Assembly (NCBI RefSeq): GCF_002812045.1
Contig: NZ_NPEG01000001.1
Coordinates: forward strand, 1,113,137 to 1,177,136
Direction of reading: 5' to 3'
Source: Leptospira haakeii
Lineage (GTDB): Bacteria; Spirochaetota; Leptospiria; Leptospirales; Leptospiraceae
Length of the DNA stretch: 64,000 nucleotides
Part shown: positions 1-8,638 of the stretch, piece by piece
Numbering within the stretch: the stretch's first letter is position 1
Layout of the letters: each line of letters begins with the position of its first letter
The notes under the pieces: model-generated
Databases searched by the model: none
What the model was told of the DNA's origin: nothing
Seen by the model: only the letters and a program-made list of their open reading frames with translations
Position numbers and translations under genes: made by a program

Positions 1-323
1 GCGAACTCTCCCATGGATATGAGTCTAGCAACAAGGTCCCTAGTAAAGTCTACACGAGAAGAGCGGATTCTTTGTTTGTATTCCGGGGTCCAGCGAACTC
101 CAGCGATTGGTTCGCCTGCTAGGTTTATTAGAACGTCTACTCCTTCAAGATCAGCTCTGGTTGGGAGAGAGCCTATTCTAACATCCCATTCTGAAATTCT
201 TTGGAGTCTAGGCGGCAATTTTCCACTTCGGCTAAAAATGCGGACTCTATGTCCTTCTGCCTTCAAGCGGATCGCTAACATGGATCCTATGAGTCCCGTG
301 CCGCCGGTAATTCCAATAAGCAT
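1..323 (-). CDS. TIGR01777-type NAD(P)-dependent epimerase, 3' part outside window
   Basis: Only the first ~107 codons lie in the window. The start is the ATG at 321-323, and the gene runs off the left edge, so the C-terminus is missing. The translation begins MLIGITGGTGLIGSMLAIRL, a Rossmann-fold nucleotide-binding loop (GGTGxIG) with the start of an SDR-type fold. It continues with VLINLAGEPIAGVRWTPEYK, a segment typical of the TIGR01777/YfcH (SDR39U1) epimerase-like family, in which 'NLAGEPI..RW' is a hallmark. These are small cytosolic oxidoreductases of mostly unknown substrate. The gene is divergent from the next one (443 onward). Family assignment is firm; substrate is unknown. Confidence 0.85.
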   Translation of the reverse strand, partial: MLIGITGGTGLIGSMLAIRLKAEGHRVRIFSRSGKLPPRLQRISEWDVRIGSLPTRADLEGVDVLINLAGEPIAGVRWTPEYKQRIRSSRVDFTRDLVARLISMGEF

Positions 324-442
324 TTCGCGAACCGCCTTTGAGAAATTTCTTTCCGGATCATAATTCGAAATTGGTTTTCTTTCGACAAGAAGAAAGGAAA
401 TCCTTCTTGATTCCGGGTTAGGAAATCGACATACTTGAATGA

Positions 443-1054
443 GTGGATTTTTTTAAATTGAACGCCGTTTCAAAAACTTGGGCAGCGGTTTTCGTTGCCG
501 GACTGGTTTTTTCCAATTATTATTTGTATTCTACCACGAATTCCAAATTGGAATCCTATAAATCCGAGCCTCCTTTTTTACGTTTCGATTTCACTGATTC
601 TTATTTAGTGGATCGTTCTTCTCAGGCACCTTATTTGGCTGACGGAAATTTGGATACTGAGTGGAGAAAGTTAAGACCTTCTTCCATGAAAGTGGATTTT
701 GATCTGGAGTTAAGACTCTCCCATCGATTGAAATCCGGGTCTTATGTTCCGACGAACTGGAAAGGTCTGAAAGTAATTGCTTGTTCTAAAAATACTCCCC
801 CTCTTTCTCTCAAAGTTTTAGAAAGAGAGGCGATCAATGTGGATAAGGAATCCAGACTCCCAGATGATACTGAATATAGTTCTATTCTTTTGGATTTTTC
901 GGGATCTGAAACTGCTATCGTTTATTTAAAGAAGGACGCGGGCTCTGTTCCTCAAAAAGACTATCCGAATGGGATTTGGATCTGGGCAGTGCAAGGAATA
1001 TTCCAAAATATCGGCCCTGACTCTTGTATTAAAGATATTCAACTCTTCGAATAA
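443..1054 (+). CDS. Membrane-anchored protein with discoidin-like sequence
   Basis: A 203-residue protein starting with GTG at 443. No in-frame ATG precedes the hydrophobic segment. Residues ~12-30 (TWAAVFVAGLVFSNYYLYS) form a membrane anchor or uncleaved signal peptide, so the rest should be periplasmic. The stretch YLVDRSSQAPYLADGNLDTEWRK has the 'A.DGN..T.W' pattern of F5/8-type-C (discoidin-like) carbohydrate- or surface-binding domains. I saw no catalytic motif. It ends 15 bp before the CPBP protease gene and probably shares its transcript. The discoidin link rests on one short motif and is tentative. Confidence 0.6.
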   Translation: MDFFKLNAVSKTWAAVFVAGLVFSNYYLYSTTNSKLESYKSEPPFLRFDFTDSYLVDRSSQAPYLADGNLDTEWRKLRPSSMKVDFDLELRLSHRLKSGSYVPTNWKGLKVIACSKNTPPLSLKVLEREAINVDKESRLPDDTEYSSILLDFSGSETAIVYLKKDAGSVPQKDYPNGIWIWAVQGIFQNIGPDSCIKDIQLFE

Positions 1055-1069
1055 GAGCTGAGGTGTTGA

Positions 1070-1873
1070 ATGAATTTTTCGGAAACCGGCAGAATTGATT
1101 TACCTGAATACAAAGCCGGTGGCCGAGAAAGATTATTTATCTTTTTATCCATCACGACATTCAGCATTGCAGTTTTTGAAGAAGTTCGAATCTTATATGT
1201 TGTTCCGGTGCTTCTTCTCCTATTTTTGTTGATCGGATTTCAATTCAAATGGAAATCCTTATTATATCTTAATATTCCTTTATTCGTATTAACTTTTATT
1301 AATATATTTCCTTATGCCAAAAATCTTTGGCCTGGGACATTGATTTTTTCGCTAGTTTTTTACTTCTTTGCTTTTTCAAAAATTCGAGAGGCCGGGTTAT
1401 TTCGTTGGCTAACAAAGGGAGAAGTTTCCAAACAAGTTTTGGGACTTTCTATTCTATTTGTCCTATCCGCTAGTATCGCTTTGTTTCTTTGGTTTTATCT
1501 TTTGGATCCTGATATCAGTGATATTAAAGATAATTTTCCAAAAGGAGATGTCTATTTACTAATCGCAGCAGGAATCGGTTTTGCGATCATAAATGCAATT
1601 GCGGAAGAATTTTTATTCAGAGGGATTTTATTCGAGGCATTGCTTACAGCAAGGTTTTCACTTTTTTGGGCTCTTATTTTTCAAGCGATCAGTTTTGGAA
1701 TTTTACATCTAAATGGATTTCCGCGTGGCTGGGTAGGAGTGGGTCTTGCTGGAATCTACGGTTTGATGACGGGACTTATTCGGATTTTGAGTAAGGGAAT
1801 TTATTATCCGGTGCTCGTGCATTTTTTTGCGGATATTACGATTGCAGGGATCGTTTTGTTTTTTGCGAATTAG
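1070..1873 (+). CDS. CPBP-family intramembrane glutamic endopeptidase
   Basis: A 267-residue polytopic membrane protein with about seven hydrophobic segments. It carries all three CPBP (Rce1/Abi) motifs: EE at 179-180 with R184 (AEEFLFRG), the conserved histidine H213 (FGILHLNG), and H251 with D255 (HFFAD) in the last membrane segment. Family members cleave prenylated proteins or peptides inside the membrane; in bacteria they often act in bacteriocin self-immunity or peptide maturation. The substrate cannot be read here. It follows the discoidin-like gene with a 15-bp gap, suggesting co-transcription. The family call is secure and the cellular role open. Confidence 0.88.
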   Translation: MNFSETGRIDLPEYKAGGRERLFIFLSITTFSIAVFEEVRILYVVPVLLLLFLLIGFQFKWKSLLYLNIPLFVLTFINIFPYAKNLWPGTLIFSLVFYFFAFSKIREAGLFRWLTKGEVSKQVLGLSILFVLSASIALFLWFYLLDPDISDIKDNFPKGDVYLLIAAGIGFAIINAIAEEFLFRGILFEALLTARFSLFWALIFQAISFGILHLNGFPRGWVGVGLAGIYGLMTGLIRILSKGIYYPVLVHFFADITIAGIVLFFAN

Positions 1874-1915
1874 GAATCGGGTCGCTCTGGATTTTCGAAA
1901 GTTTTTTGGTTTTAT

Positions 1916-1934
1916 TAGTTGCTTTTGGCAACTA
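1916..1934. promoter_or_regulatory. Candidate MarR operator (perfect inverted repeat)
   Basis: TAGTTGC-TTTTG-GCAACTA is a perfect 7+7 bp inverted repeat with a 5-bp spacer. It ends 19 bp before the start codon of the MarR-GNAT fusion at 1954. GTTGC/GCAAC half-sites are usual for MarR-family operators, so autorepression is the natural inference; binding is not shown. Confidence 0.6.
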
Positions 1935-1953
1935 TAGGCACTAATATTTCTTT

Positions 1954-2862
1954 ATGAAAGACCATGTAGATTCTATTCGTGAATTCAATAGGTACTATAC
2001 GAACGCTTTAGGACTCTTAAATAATCATTTTTTGAATAGTGAATATTCTCTGACGGAAGCGAGATTATTATACGAGATCAGGCATTCTAAAGATATTACT
2101 GCCGGCCAATTAGTCCGTTTATTAAATTTAGATAAAGGTTACCTAAGTAGGACAATCCAACAATTTGAGAAGAAGGGAATTTTAAAAAGAACTCCAAGTC
2201 GAAATGATTCGCGTATTCTTCATTTGGAGCTTACCAAAAAAGGAAAAGATGTTTTATCCAAATTAATCTCAGCTTCGAATTCACAAATTTCAGGTTTGCT
2301 CAAAGATTGTTCCGATCCAGATAAAAATGAATTAGTCTCTTCTATGAATTTAATAATAAGGGTCCTTTCCAAGGAACTATCTCCCGTGATTTATCGGGAA
2401 GCAAGGATTGGAGATCTAGGTTATATGATCCATAGACAGGCTGTATTATACCGAGACGAATATAAGTTCAATGATTCTTTCGAAGAGTATTTGATACAAG
2501 GGATGTTGGAATATCTAAAAAACAAAACTGAATTTGATAGGGTATGGATAGCAGAATCGAATGGAAATATTGCAGGTGCGATCTCGATCATTCATTCCGA
2601 AAAGAATCTTTCCCAAATTCGTTGGTTTTACACTGAACCTAAATTTAGGAATTTAGGAATTGGAAAAAATCTACTAACCCTTGCGGTAGATTATGCAAAA
2701 TCAAAGAATGTTTCCATTTTTCTTTGGACCTTGAACAATTTGGATGCTGCGAGAAATTTATATAAACGTTTCGGCTTTGTTCTTTCTGAATCTAAGCAGA
2801 ATCAAGTTTGGAAGAAAAACCTAACGGAAGAGAGATGGGATTTGGGAAGAAAACTGGGGTGA
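1954..2862 (+). CDS. MarR-type regulator fused to a GNAT acetyltransferase
   Basis: A 302-residue two-domain protein. Residues ~1-140 form a MarR winged-helix domain; LLNLDKGYLSRTIQQFEKKG is the recognition-helix region, followed by a wing (RTPSRNDSRILHLELTKKG). Residues ~148-292 form a GNAT N-acetyltransferase domain, with the acetyl-CoA loop RNLGIGKNLL and a C-terminal NLDAARNLYKRFGF motif. Such fusions are known in several phyla; the acetylated substrate is usually unknown. A perfect inverted repeat lies just upstream (1916-1934) and probably mediates autoregulation. The last residues (GRKLG) and the stop are encoded inside a 31-bp repeat that also covers the tRNA-His 3' end, so the native C-terminus may have been rewritten. 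Confidence 0.87.
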   Translation: MKDHVDSIREFNRYYTNALGLLNNHFLNSEYSLTEARLLYEIRHSKDITAGQLVRLLNLDKGYLSRTIQQFEKKGILKRTPSRNDSRILHLELTKKGKDVLSKLISASNSQISGLLKDCSDPDKNELVSSMNLIIRVLSKELSPVIYREARIGDLGYMIHRQAVLYRDEYKFNDSFEEYLIQGMLEYLKNKTEFDRVWIAESNGNIAGAISIIHSEKNLSQIRWFYTEPKFRNLGIGKNLLTLAVDYAKSKNVSIFLWTLNNLDAARNLYKRFGFVLSESKQNQVWKKNLTEERWDLGRKLG

Positions 2863-3078
2863 ACGACGGGGCTTGCCGTTACGCAGTCTCGCATCCTGCT
2901 CGACTTGGCTCCACGGCGTCTTTTGCACTCGCTTCGCCATCCTGGCTCGCGGCGCGTTTGTGACGCTCTCTACGGATCGCTGCAAACACTTGCGTGCAAA
3001 AGCTTCAAGCCGTCTTTCATATTGAGCTGATTTGATTCTTACGGATTGGAAGAAAACTGGGGTGAACGACGGGGCTTG
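2845..3078. repeat. 31-bp direct repeats covering the tRNA-His 3' end
   Basis: Positions 2845-2875 and 3048-3078 are identical over 31 bp. The right copy contains the last 18 nt of tRNA-His plus 13 nt of its downstream flank. The left copy overlaps the stop codon of the MarR-GNAT gene. The 172 bp between them hold no convincing gene; they are C/G-rich with repeated CTCGC/GCGAG-like blocks. Duplication of a tRNA 3' end is what site-specific integrases leave behind, but no integrase gene is nearby. Confidence 0.75.
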
Positions 3079-3134
3079 AACCCGCGACAGCCAGAACCAC
3101 AATCTGGAGCTCTACCAACTGAGCTACGTCCACC
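3061..3134 (-). tRNA. tRNA-His (GTG)
   Basis: The reverse complement folds as a cloverleaf: acceptor stem GTGGACG/CGTTCAC, D-arm TAGCTCAGTTGGTAGAGC, anticodon stem CCAGA/TCTGG around loop TTGTGGT (anticodon GTG), and T-loop TTCAAGC. The extra 5' G (G-1) opposite C73 is specific for tRNA-His. CCA is not encoded. It is the last of three tRNAs on the minus strand. Confidence 0.95.
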
Positions 3135-3139
3135 ATATT

Positions 3140-3217
<78 letters not shown>

Positions 3218-3234
3218 CTTTGAGAAAGAGGAAT

Positions 3235-3306
3235 TCGGGATGACAGGATTTGAACCTGCGACCCTCTGTACCCAAAACAGATGCGCTACCACTGCGCTAC
3301 ATCCCG
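3235..3306 (-). tRNA. tRNA-Pro (TGG)
   Basis: The reverse complement gives acceptor stem CGGGATG/CATCCCG with A73, D-arm TAGCGCAGTGGTAGCGC, anticodon stem TCTGT/ACAGA around TTTGGGT (anticodon TGG), and T-loop TTCAAAT. It is the first of the Pro-Arg-His cluster in transcription order. Confidence 0.95.
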
Positions 3307-3341
3307 GATCGAAGTCCATGATTTCGCGGAAGGGCGAGGTG

Positions 3342-4055
3342 TCAAGTCGCTTGTCTATTTGTTTGAGATAGTTTTTTCAAGTGTTCTAAAATGATATCTT
3401 CGGTTGGAGCTTTGGTAATTGCTTTTTCGAAGGCTTTTCTGGCTTCTTCCGGTTTTCCCAATTTGGAAAGCAGAACTCCGAAAGAATCCAGATATGCTGG
3501 ATTATCCGGATCCAACTGCAGAGCACGTTTGATGTTTTCCATCGCCAGTTTGAGATCTTCCGGATTTGGTTCTTTCCCCTCTAAGAGCAGATATGCTACC
3601 GAATTTAGGCTATTTTTTTGTTCCGGCCTCAATCGCAAAATTCTCAAGTGAGTTTCGATTGCCGCTTTCGTGTCCCCGGACTTTTCCAATGCGGACGCTT
3701 TTAAGGAAAGAAGAATGATATCATCCAGTGAAAGTTTGAGACGCTCTTCCGTTTTTGCCAGAGCGGATTTATAATCTCCAGTCCGGATTAAAGAGTAGAT
3801 CATCATCCTAAATGCGTTATCTCTCTCCGAGAATTTTGGGAATTCCTCCATGAGCTCTTCGATAACCGAAACGCATTTTTTGTGGTTTCCCGTCCTGGAA
3901 CAACATATTGCAAAATTATAAAGTAGCTCCGGATCTTTTCCCGTCTCGGACATTTCCCGATCGATCAAAGTGAGTGCGATCGTATAATTCTCTTTTAGAA
4001 TTTCAGTGAAAATTCTTCTTTTGGCTGGGATCTTTCTGGAAGTTTTCTTTTCCAT
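3342..4055 (-). CDS. Tetratricopeptide repeat protein
   Basis: A 237-residue protein without a signal peptide, so probably cytoplasmic. Degenerate TPR units can be followed from residue ~20 to ~230. The clearest is ALQLDPDNPAYLDSFGVLLS followed by KLGKPEEARKAFEKAITKAP near the C-terminus. TPRs are protein-binding scaffolds, so no reaction can be assigned. Its start codon directly abuts the surE stop codon (4056), making it the last gene of the sppA-surE operon, with likely translational coupling. The partner is unknown. Confidence 0.85.
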   Translation of the reverse strand: MEKKTSRKIPAKRRIFTEILKENYTIALTLIDREMSETGKDPELLYNFAICCSRTGNHKKCVSVIEELMEEFPKFSERDNAFRMMIYSLIRTGDYKSALAKTEERLKLSLDDIILLSLKASALEKSGDTKAAIETHLRILRLRPEQKNSLNSVAYLLLEGKEPNPEDLKLAMENIKRALQLDPDNPAYLDSFGVLLSKLGKPEEARKAFEKAITKAPTEDIILEHLKKLSQTNRQAT

Positions 4056-4808
4056 TTACTTCGATTTAACCCGGATCTTTTTTTTAAATTCTTCTAATTC
4101 AAGCAAGGAAGTTTGATCTAAACCCAAAGGTGTGATCGGGATTTTTCCACGGAAGAATATATCAAAATCAGTACCTTCTTCAGGAACATGCCCAAGGTCA
4201 GAACCCCCTAAGAAGAAGTCTGAGATCCCACCTATAATCGGTTTAGCCTCGTAAGTGTCCACATAGGTTCTTCTGCCTAACTTCGCTAATTCTATAGAAG
4301 AAAGTGAGTTCTCGAATTTTTCCGGAATATTGATATTATATACGGTCCCAGGAATAAATTCGTCTATCCATGAATTTAGGACCTCGCGAACCAATTCGGC
4401 TTCTTTAATATAGTCGTAGTTTTTGTCCCAGTTTCCTGAACTGACTGCGACACTTTTTTTGTTATGAATGGCTCCGTGTCTTGCGGCTCCGACCGTTCCT
4501 GAATAGTGAACGTCATGTCCCATATTCACTCCTCGGTTGATCCCGGAGAGCACCAAATCGATTTTCGGGAAGATATTTCCATGTAGCCCTATGTTCACGC
4601 AGTCTACAGGGAACCCATCTACGATATAATGATTTTCGTTTACTCTTTCTACCCTCAAAGAATCATGAATGCTCAATGCCATAGAAGTTGCGGAACGTTC
4701 TTTTAGAGGAGCTATCAGATAGGTATTATGTTCTTTCCCTAAAACTTTTTCCAAAGCAAGGATCCCGTTGGAAGAGATCCCGTCATCGTTGGTGATTAGA
4801 ATATTCAT
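4056..4808 (-). CDS. surE: 5'/3'-nucleotidase SurE
   Basis: A 250-residue cytosolic protein, close to the usual SurE length. The N-terminus [19 protein letters not shown] carries the metal-binding D8-D9 pair. The internal motifs [35 protein letters not shown] and [18 protein letters not shown] are the family signature. SurE is a divalent-metal-dependent survival-protein phosphatase that dephosphorylates nucleoside 5'/3'-monophosphates and short polyphosphate. It sits third in the operon sppA, membrane protein, surE, TPR gene, 8 bp after the membrane-protein gene. Confidence 0.96.
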   Translation of the reverse strand: MNILITNDDGISSNGILALEKVLGKEHNTYLIAPLKERSATSMALSIHDSLRVERVNENHYIVDGFPVDCVNIGLHGNIFPKIDLVLSGINRGVNMGHDVHYSGTVGAARHGAIHNKKSVAVSSGNWDKNYDYIKEAELVREVLNSWIDEFIPGTVYNINIPEKFENSLSSIELAKLGRRTYVDTYEAKPIIGGISDFFLGGSDLGHVPEEGTDFDIFFRGKIPITPLGLDQTSLLELEEFKKKIRVKSK

Positions 4809-4816
4809 ATTATATG

Positions 4817-5419
4817 TTATGGAAGAGAAGGATTGAACGATGTGATCATCGCCGAATACATAGCTAATGGTAGGAAGAAGGTCACAATAAAGGTGATAAT
4901 ATTGATCCGAAAGGAATCTTTAAACTTTAGATCATAGATGTAAGAAGTCCCACGAACCAATACTGTCATAAACAATCCATAATGGATCGAATATAATGTA
5001 ATCACTCCGAACCCACCTTTTACTCCTAGTTGCGCGAGCAGGATTGCCCAAGCTGCGTTGGAGATAAAAAGAGAAAGAGCAAGATTCACGAATCTAAATG
5101 TAGTATTTGCGTTTCCCTTTTTTCCATTGGATTGAGCAAGTCCGTCCACAATGAATGCGATCGCGTAGGGTAGAAGCATGAAGAATAATAAGTGAGTCAA
5201 TGCTGCTATCAGAAATTGTCCGAAACTTCTGCCAGTAAATGGAGGAGTGATGAACACGTAACCTGCTCCCGCACTTAATGCCGCAAGTATCAGGACCAAC
5301 CCGCCTACTAATTTAAGCGGATAAATACCCCAAGAAGAAATTACATTCTCTACTCGAAACGGCTCGAATAGCACCGCATCTAAAAGATCTATAAATCTGT
5401 TGAATAATTCTTTCAACAC
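4817..5419 (-). CDS. Yip1-like polytopic membrane protein
   Basis: A 200-residue protein with five hydrophobic segments (about residues 34-56, 69-92, 111-128, 134-152 and 172-195). A short amphipathic N-terminus ([21 protein letters not shown]) precedes the first. Its size and layout recall bacterial YIP1-family proteins, but no diagnostic motif is decisive. It lies 4 bp after sppA and 8 bp before surE, so the three genes are almost certainly one transcript, suggesting an envelope-related role. Function unknown. Confidence 0.7.
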   Translation of the reverse strand: MLKELFNRFIDLLDAVLFEPFRVENVISSWGIYPLKLVGGLVLILAALSAGAGYVFITPPFTGRSFGQFLIAALTHLLFFMLLPYAIAFIVDGLAQSNGKKGNANTTFRFVNLALSLFISNAAWAILLAQLGVKGGFGVITLYSIHYGLFMTVLVRGTSYIYDLKFKDSFRINIITFIVTFFLPLAMYSAMITSFNPSLP

Positions 5420-5423
5420 AGGA

Positions 5424-6389
5424 TTACCATGCCATCGAATGCGGGTATAAAACTAAAACAGGAGAACGTTTGAGTTCTTGTAGGAATACTTTTTCTCCGC
5501 TGAAAAATCCTCCCGACTTTGTCTGCATCAATTGGAAGAATCTATCCCAAGGATTTGCTTCTTCTTCGAATAATGGAAGAATGCCATCATAGTTACAAAG
5601 TTTGGAAAGTTCTGCTAATGCTTCTCTTCTGCCACCGATATCATCTACCAATTTGTTTCTGAATGCATCTTGTCCGGAGTAGATCCTTCCTTCGGCCAGG
5701 GCTTCTACAAATTTTACCGTTTGATTTCTTCCTTTAGCTACATCTTCGATAAATTCTTCGTACGTATCTGAGAGCATCTTTTGGATCATCGCATCTTCTT
5801 CTGGAGTATTGTCCCTGAAAAGAGAAAGTGAATCTTTATACTTTCCTTCTTTAAAAGTGCGAACTTTGACTCCGTATCTTTCTAGAAGACCTTTAATATT
5901 TGGAGCGATAGCGATCACTCCGATGGAGCCAGTCAAGGTTCCGCCTAATGCGAAAATTTTATCCGCAGCAGAGGCTATATAATACCCCCCGGAAGCGGCG
6001 ATGTCCTTCATGGACACTACGACCTTTTTGTTTTTATCTTTTCTGAGATACATTAACTCTTTGTAGATCTCTTGAGAGGCACCGACGGATCCACCTGGAG
6101 AGTTGATCTCCACTAAGATGCCTACGATATTAGAATCGTCTTCTATCGATCTGAGTTGTTCCAATATGGTTTGAGCTCCGGCAGAATCATAGCTGGAACG
6201 TCCGGAGTGGATCTCTCCTTCTATCTTGATAAGAGCTGCTCCCAATCTATCGGTCCCGAATCCGGAACCGGCATCTACTTTCGTTAGTTTGGAAGAAGAT
6301 ACATTGGATACTAAATTAATAAGTCCTACGAATAAGGAGAGAATGGTGACTACAAAGGTGACTGCTAATGCGATACGATTTCGGTCCAC
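5424..6389 (-). CDS. sppA: Signal peptide peptidase SppA (S49 family, short form)
   Basis: A 321-residue protein with an N-terminal membrane anchor (residues ~6-28) and one S49 domain. The catalytic serine is S133 (ASGGYY) and the general-base lysine is K185 ([12 protein letters not shown]). Their spacing of 52 residues equals that in Bacillus SppA (S147/K199, from memory). [10 protein letters not shown] at ~97-105 is the oxyanion-side motif. It degrades cleaved signal peptides at the membrane. The start is GTG at 6387-6389. It is the promoter-proximal gene of a four-gene minus-strand operon. Confidence 0.93.
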   Translation of the reverse strand: MDRNRIALAVTFVVTILSLFVGLINLVSNVSSSKLTKVDAGSGFGTDRLGAALIKIEGEIHSGRSSYDSAGAQTILEQLRSIEDDSNIVGILVEINSPGGSVGASQEIYKELMYLRKDKNKKVVVSMKDIAASGGYYIASAADKIFALGGTLTGSIGVIAIAPNIKGLLERYGVKVRTFKEGKYKDSLSLFRDNTPEEDAMIQKMLSDTYEEFIEDVAKGRNQTVKFVEALAEGRIYSGQDAFRNKLVDDIGGRREALAELSKLCNYDGILPLFEEEANPWDRFFQLMQTKSGGFFSGEKVFLQELKRSPVLVLYPHSMAW

Positions 6390-6525
6390 AATTAGAGTGG
6401 ATCTTGGTACCGATCCCCTGTCAATGAAATAGCGAGGTTTGGTTTCGCTCTAGAAAGCTGGCCGGTTTCTCTTGACCAGGGGATATGTTTAATATGTGTA
6501 TCAATATAGATATAGGGGTGCGAGT

Positions 6526-7176
6526 TTGTTTAGAAAATTATCAATATCACTTTTGTTCGCAGTTATAATTGGGTGCAGTACTTATGGAAAAGTGATCATC
6601 ATAAAAGACGATTTTAAAAAATCACATATCGTCACTATGAAAATGTGGAAAATATCGAAAGAGGAAGATACTTGGGCAAGATATCATACCATTTTTGATT
6701 TTTCTAGAGAGGTCAGTGGGACAAAAACGAGTTCTACAGTAGTGCGGTTTACGGTCATGGCGACTGCAAATAGTTATCCTCTGGAAAGAAGTGGCTTTAT
6801 TCGGGTCGGAACAAAGGATTCCGCTTTGGTTTTGGGAAATTTAGATGCTCGTTCTGTGACAACTTATAATACCGATGTTACGACCACTACTACCACGAAA
6901 AATAATCCTACAGGACTTTCCAATTCCACTAGCTCGTTTGGAAAAAATCAATCTACAGAGACTAAAACTTCTATGAGTACTCATAGCAGCACTCATAAAG
7001 AACTCACCGGTGCATTTTTGCTAACAAAAGAGCAGGAGGCGGAAATATTGGTATCCAAATATTTTGCAGTTAGGTTTTATTCGGGGGCCCTGCCGATTAC
7101 GATCTCGTTTGAAGAGAATGATCTGGAGAATTTGAAAAAATTTCTAAGAGCGAAACCTGGAATGGAACAAGAGTGA
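6526..7176 (+). CDS. Putative lipoprotein, paralogue of the next gene
   Basis: I place the start at TTG 6526, because GGGG precedes it and the product then aligns end to end with its neighbour at 7356. An in-frame upstream start at 6496 is possible. The signal peptide ends in a lipobox, AVIIGC with Cys17. Features shared with the paralogue: a KDDFKKSHIV block after the lipobox, FSREVS, RSGFIRVG, a Ser/Thr/Asn-rich low-complexity insert (about residues 113-155), and the C-terminal RFYSGALPITISFEENDL. No enzyme motif is seen; likely an exported envelope lipoprotein of unknown role. A strong hairpin follows at 7233. Confidence 0.75.
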   Translation: MFRKLSISLLFAVIIGCSTYGKVIIIKDDFKKSHIVTMKMWKISKEEDTWARYHTIFDFSREVSGTKTSSTVVRFTVMATANSYPLERSGFIRVGTKDSALVLGNLDARSVTTYNTDVTTTTTTKNNPTGLSNSTSSFGKNQSTETKTSMSTHSSTHKELTGAFLLTKEQEAEILVSKYFAVRFYSGALPITISFEENDLENLKKFLRAKPGMEQE

Positions 7177-7232
7177 TATTTTCTATATTATTAGTTTAGA
7201 ATAAAATATAAATCTAAATACATTTCCGGATA

Positions 7233-7266
7233 TTAGAGCGTTATCTAAAATGAGATAACGCTCTAA
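7233..7266 (+). terminator. Perfect 14-bp hairpin after the first lipoprotein
   Basis: TTAGAGCGTTATCT and AGATAACGCTCTAA form a perfect 14-bp stem around the 6-nt loop AAAATG. A T-rich stretch follows (TTCAATTTATTATT). It separates the two paralogous lipoprotein genes. Confidence 0.75.
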
Positions 7267-7355
7267 TTCAATTTATTATTATAACCACAAAAAATACACT
7301 CTTGACATGTCGCAAATCTTCTTGCGAGTGGATTCTATTATTATTGGAGAATTGA

Positions 7356-7988
7356 ATGTTCAGGAAAATACTTGTAATATCTTTGTTATTCATTGCGACG
7401 GTCGGATGTACTTTTGGAGTTGTGAGAATTACAAAAGATAATTTTAAGAACTCACACACTGTTAATTTGAAATTGGCCCTTAAAGCGGAAGAATCCGTAT
7501 TAGGAACTCTTATTGATACGCCGTTTACAAAATACCGTGTTGAAATGGATTTTACTAGGGAGATTAGTCCGGATAAATTAGTTCCGACTATCGGTAGAGT
7601 TACCGTTTTTGCCGCTACCAATAACGCAGGGATAGAAAGAAGTGGCTTTCTTAAAATCGGGGAAAAAACAATTTCTCTGGCTTTTGGAAACTCTTCTACT
7701 CAGTCGGTTACTACTGTAACTACGACAAACGCTACAAATACGCAAGGAGCGAACAATTCAAATAGCTCATTCGGATCTAATAACGGAGTTCGTACAAGCA
7801 GTAGCACCTATCTTAAGTTAAATAGCTCTTTTCTATTGAAAAAAGAAGATGAAGATGAAATTCTCAAATCCAATGGATTTACTATAAGATTGTATTCAGG
7901 GGCTGAGCCTATTACAGTAGTAATTGCTGAAGATGATTTAGATAAATTTAAGGAATATCTAAACGCAAAACCGGAAGCCGGAAACTAA
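7356..7988 (+). CDS. Putative lipoprotein, tandem paralogue
   Basis: A 210-residue protein starting at ATG 7356, with GGAG placed correctly upstream. The signal peptide ends in TVGC with Cys18 as the lipidation site. The whole length aligns with the preceding gene: KDNFKNSHTV, FTREIS, RSGFLKIG, a Ser/Asn/Thr-rich linker containing NSNSSFGSNN, and RLYSGAEPITVVIAEDDL. The linker is the most diverged part. The pair is a tandem duplication; each copy appears to have its own terminator. Function unknown. Confidence 0.8.
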   Translation: MFRKILVISLLFIATVGCTFGVVRITKDNFKNSHTVNLKLALKAEESVLGTLIDTPFTKYRVEMDFTREISPDKLVPTIGRVTVFAATNNAGIERSGFLKIGEKTISLAFGNSSTQSVTTVTTTNATNTQGANNSNSSFGSNNGVRTSSSTYLKLNSSFLLKKEDEDEILKSNGFTIRLYSGAEPITVVIAEDDLDKFKEYLNAKPEAGN

Positions 7989-7999
7989 GCCTACCTAAC

Positions 8000-8030
8000 G
8001 CGGGCCGACGTTATAGTCGGCTCCCGCATT
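8000..8030 (+). terminator. GC-rich hairpin after the second lipoprotein
   Basis: GCGGGCCGAC - GTTATA - GTCGGCTCCCGC forms a stem of about 10 bp with a 2-nt bulge, starting 12 bp after the stop codon. A moderately T-rich run follows (ATTCTTCTAATATTTT). Confidence 0.65.
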
Positions 8031-8125
8031 CTTCTAATATTTTAAGCGACTTCGCTTATTAATTTCTCGCCTAAGAGTATTTTAATTCGTCTCCTAAAGT
8101 ATCTTTTAGGATAAAAGAGGCTTTT

Positions 8126-8587
8126 ATGGAATTTACGATCCGGCCGATCGCAAAGGTCTCGAACTCAAGATCAGAGATCCAGGATGATTACTGGGCTGAA
8201 ATTGTTTCTGAGATCGAGTTAGAAGATAATATTCCCGCCGAGTCTTTGGATGGGATAGAAACATTCTCTCATCTGGAGATCATCTATATTTTTCATAAGG
8301 CTGTCGGATCGGAGCCCGTATTTGGGAGTGAACATCCTAGAGAAAATAAGAGATGGCCTAAGGTTGGGATCTTTGCCCAAAGAAAGAAAAATCGTCCGAA
8401 CCATATAGGTTCTACAATAGTGGAACTTTTAAGAAGGGATGGCAAAAAACTTTTAGTGAAATATTTGGATGCGATTGATGGAACTCCGGTCGTGGATATT
8501 AAACCAGTGATGAGGGAATTCCTACCAATGTCCGGGATCTCTCAACCGGATTGGTCTAAAGAATTGATGATAAATTATTGGGAGTAA
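8126..8587 (+). CDS. TrmO/TsaA-family tRNA methyltransferase-like protein
   Basis: A 153-residue protein with the UPF0066/TsaA fold signature. RPNHIGSTIVELL stands where the family has RPNPIG, and YLDAIDGTPVVDIKPVMREF matches the conserved DGTPVLDIKPY motif. E. coli TrmO uses S-adenosylmethionine to methylate the N6 of t6A37 in some tRNAs. The family call is good, but the substrate is inferred; the His for Pro change in the SAM-loop motif and the short length (only the TsaA domain) leave room for another role. Flanked by gaps of more than 50 bp, so likely monocistronic. Confidence 0.82.
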   Translation: MEFTIRPIAKVSNSRSEIQDDYWAEIVSEIELEDNIPAESLDGIETFSHLEIIYIFHKAVGSEPVFGSEHPRENKRWPKVGIFAQRKKNRPNHIGSTIVELLRRDGKKLLVKYLDAIDGTPVVDIKPVMREFLPMSGISQPDWSKELMINYWE

Positions 8588-8638
8588 TTTACTCGAATTA
8601 GATTGACTGGGACTTAATTTCGCTTACGTTTTTCGGCC

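Noticed and set aside
13..363. Plus-strand frame at the left edge
   Set aside because: It is the shadow of the minus-strand TIGR01777 epimerase, whose translation has clear family motifs.
2821..3102. Open frame of 93 residues on the minus strand across the tRNA-His gene
   Set aside because: It overlaps tRNA-His and the repeat between the two 31-bp copies; the basic, low-complexity product looks like translated repeat DNA.
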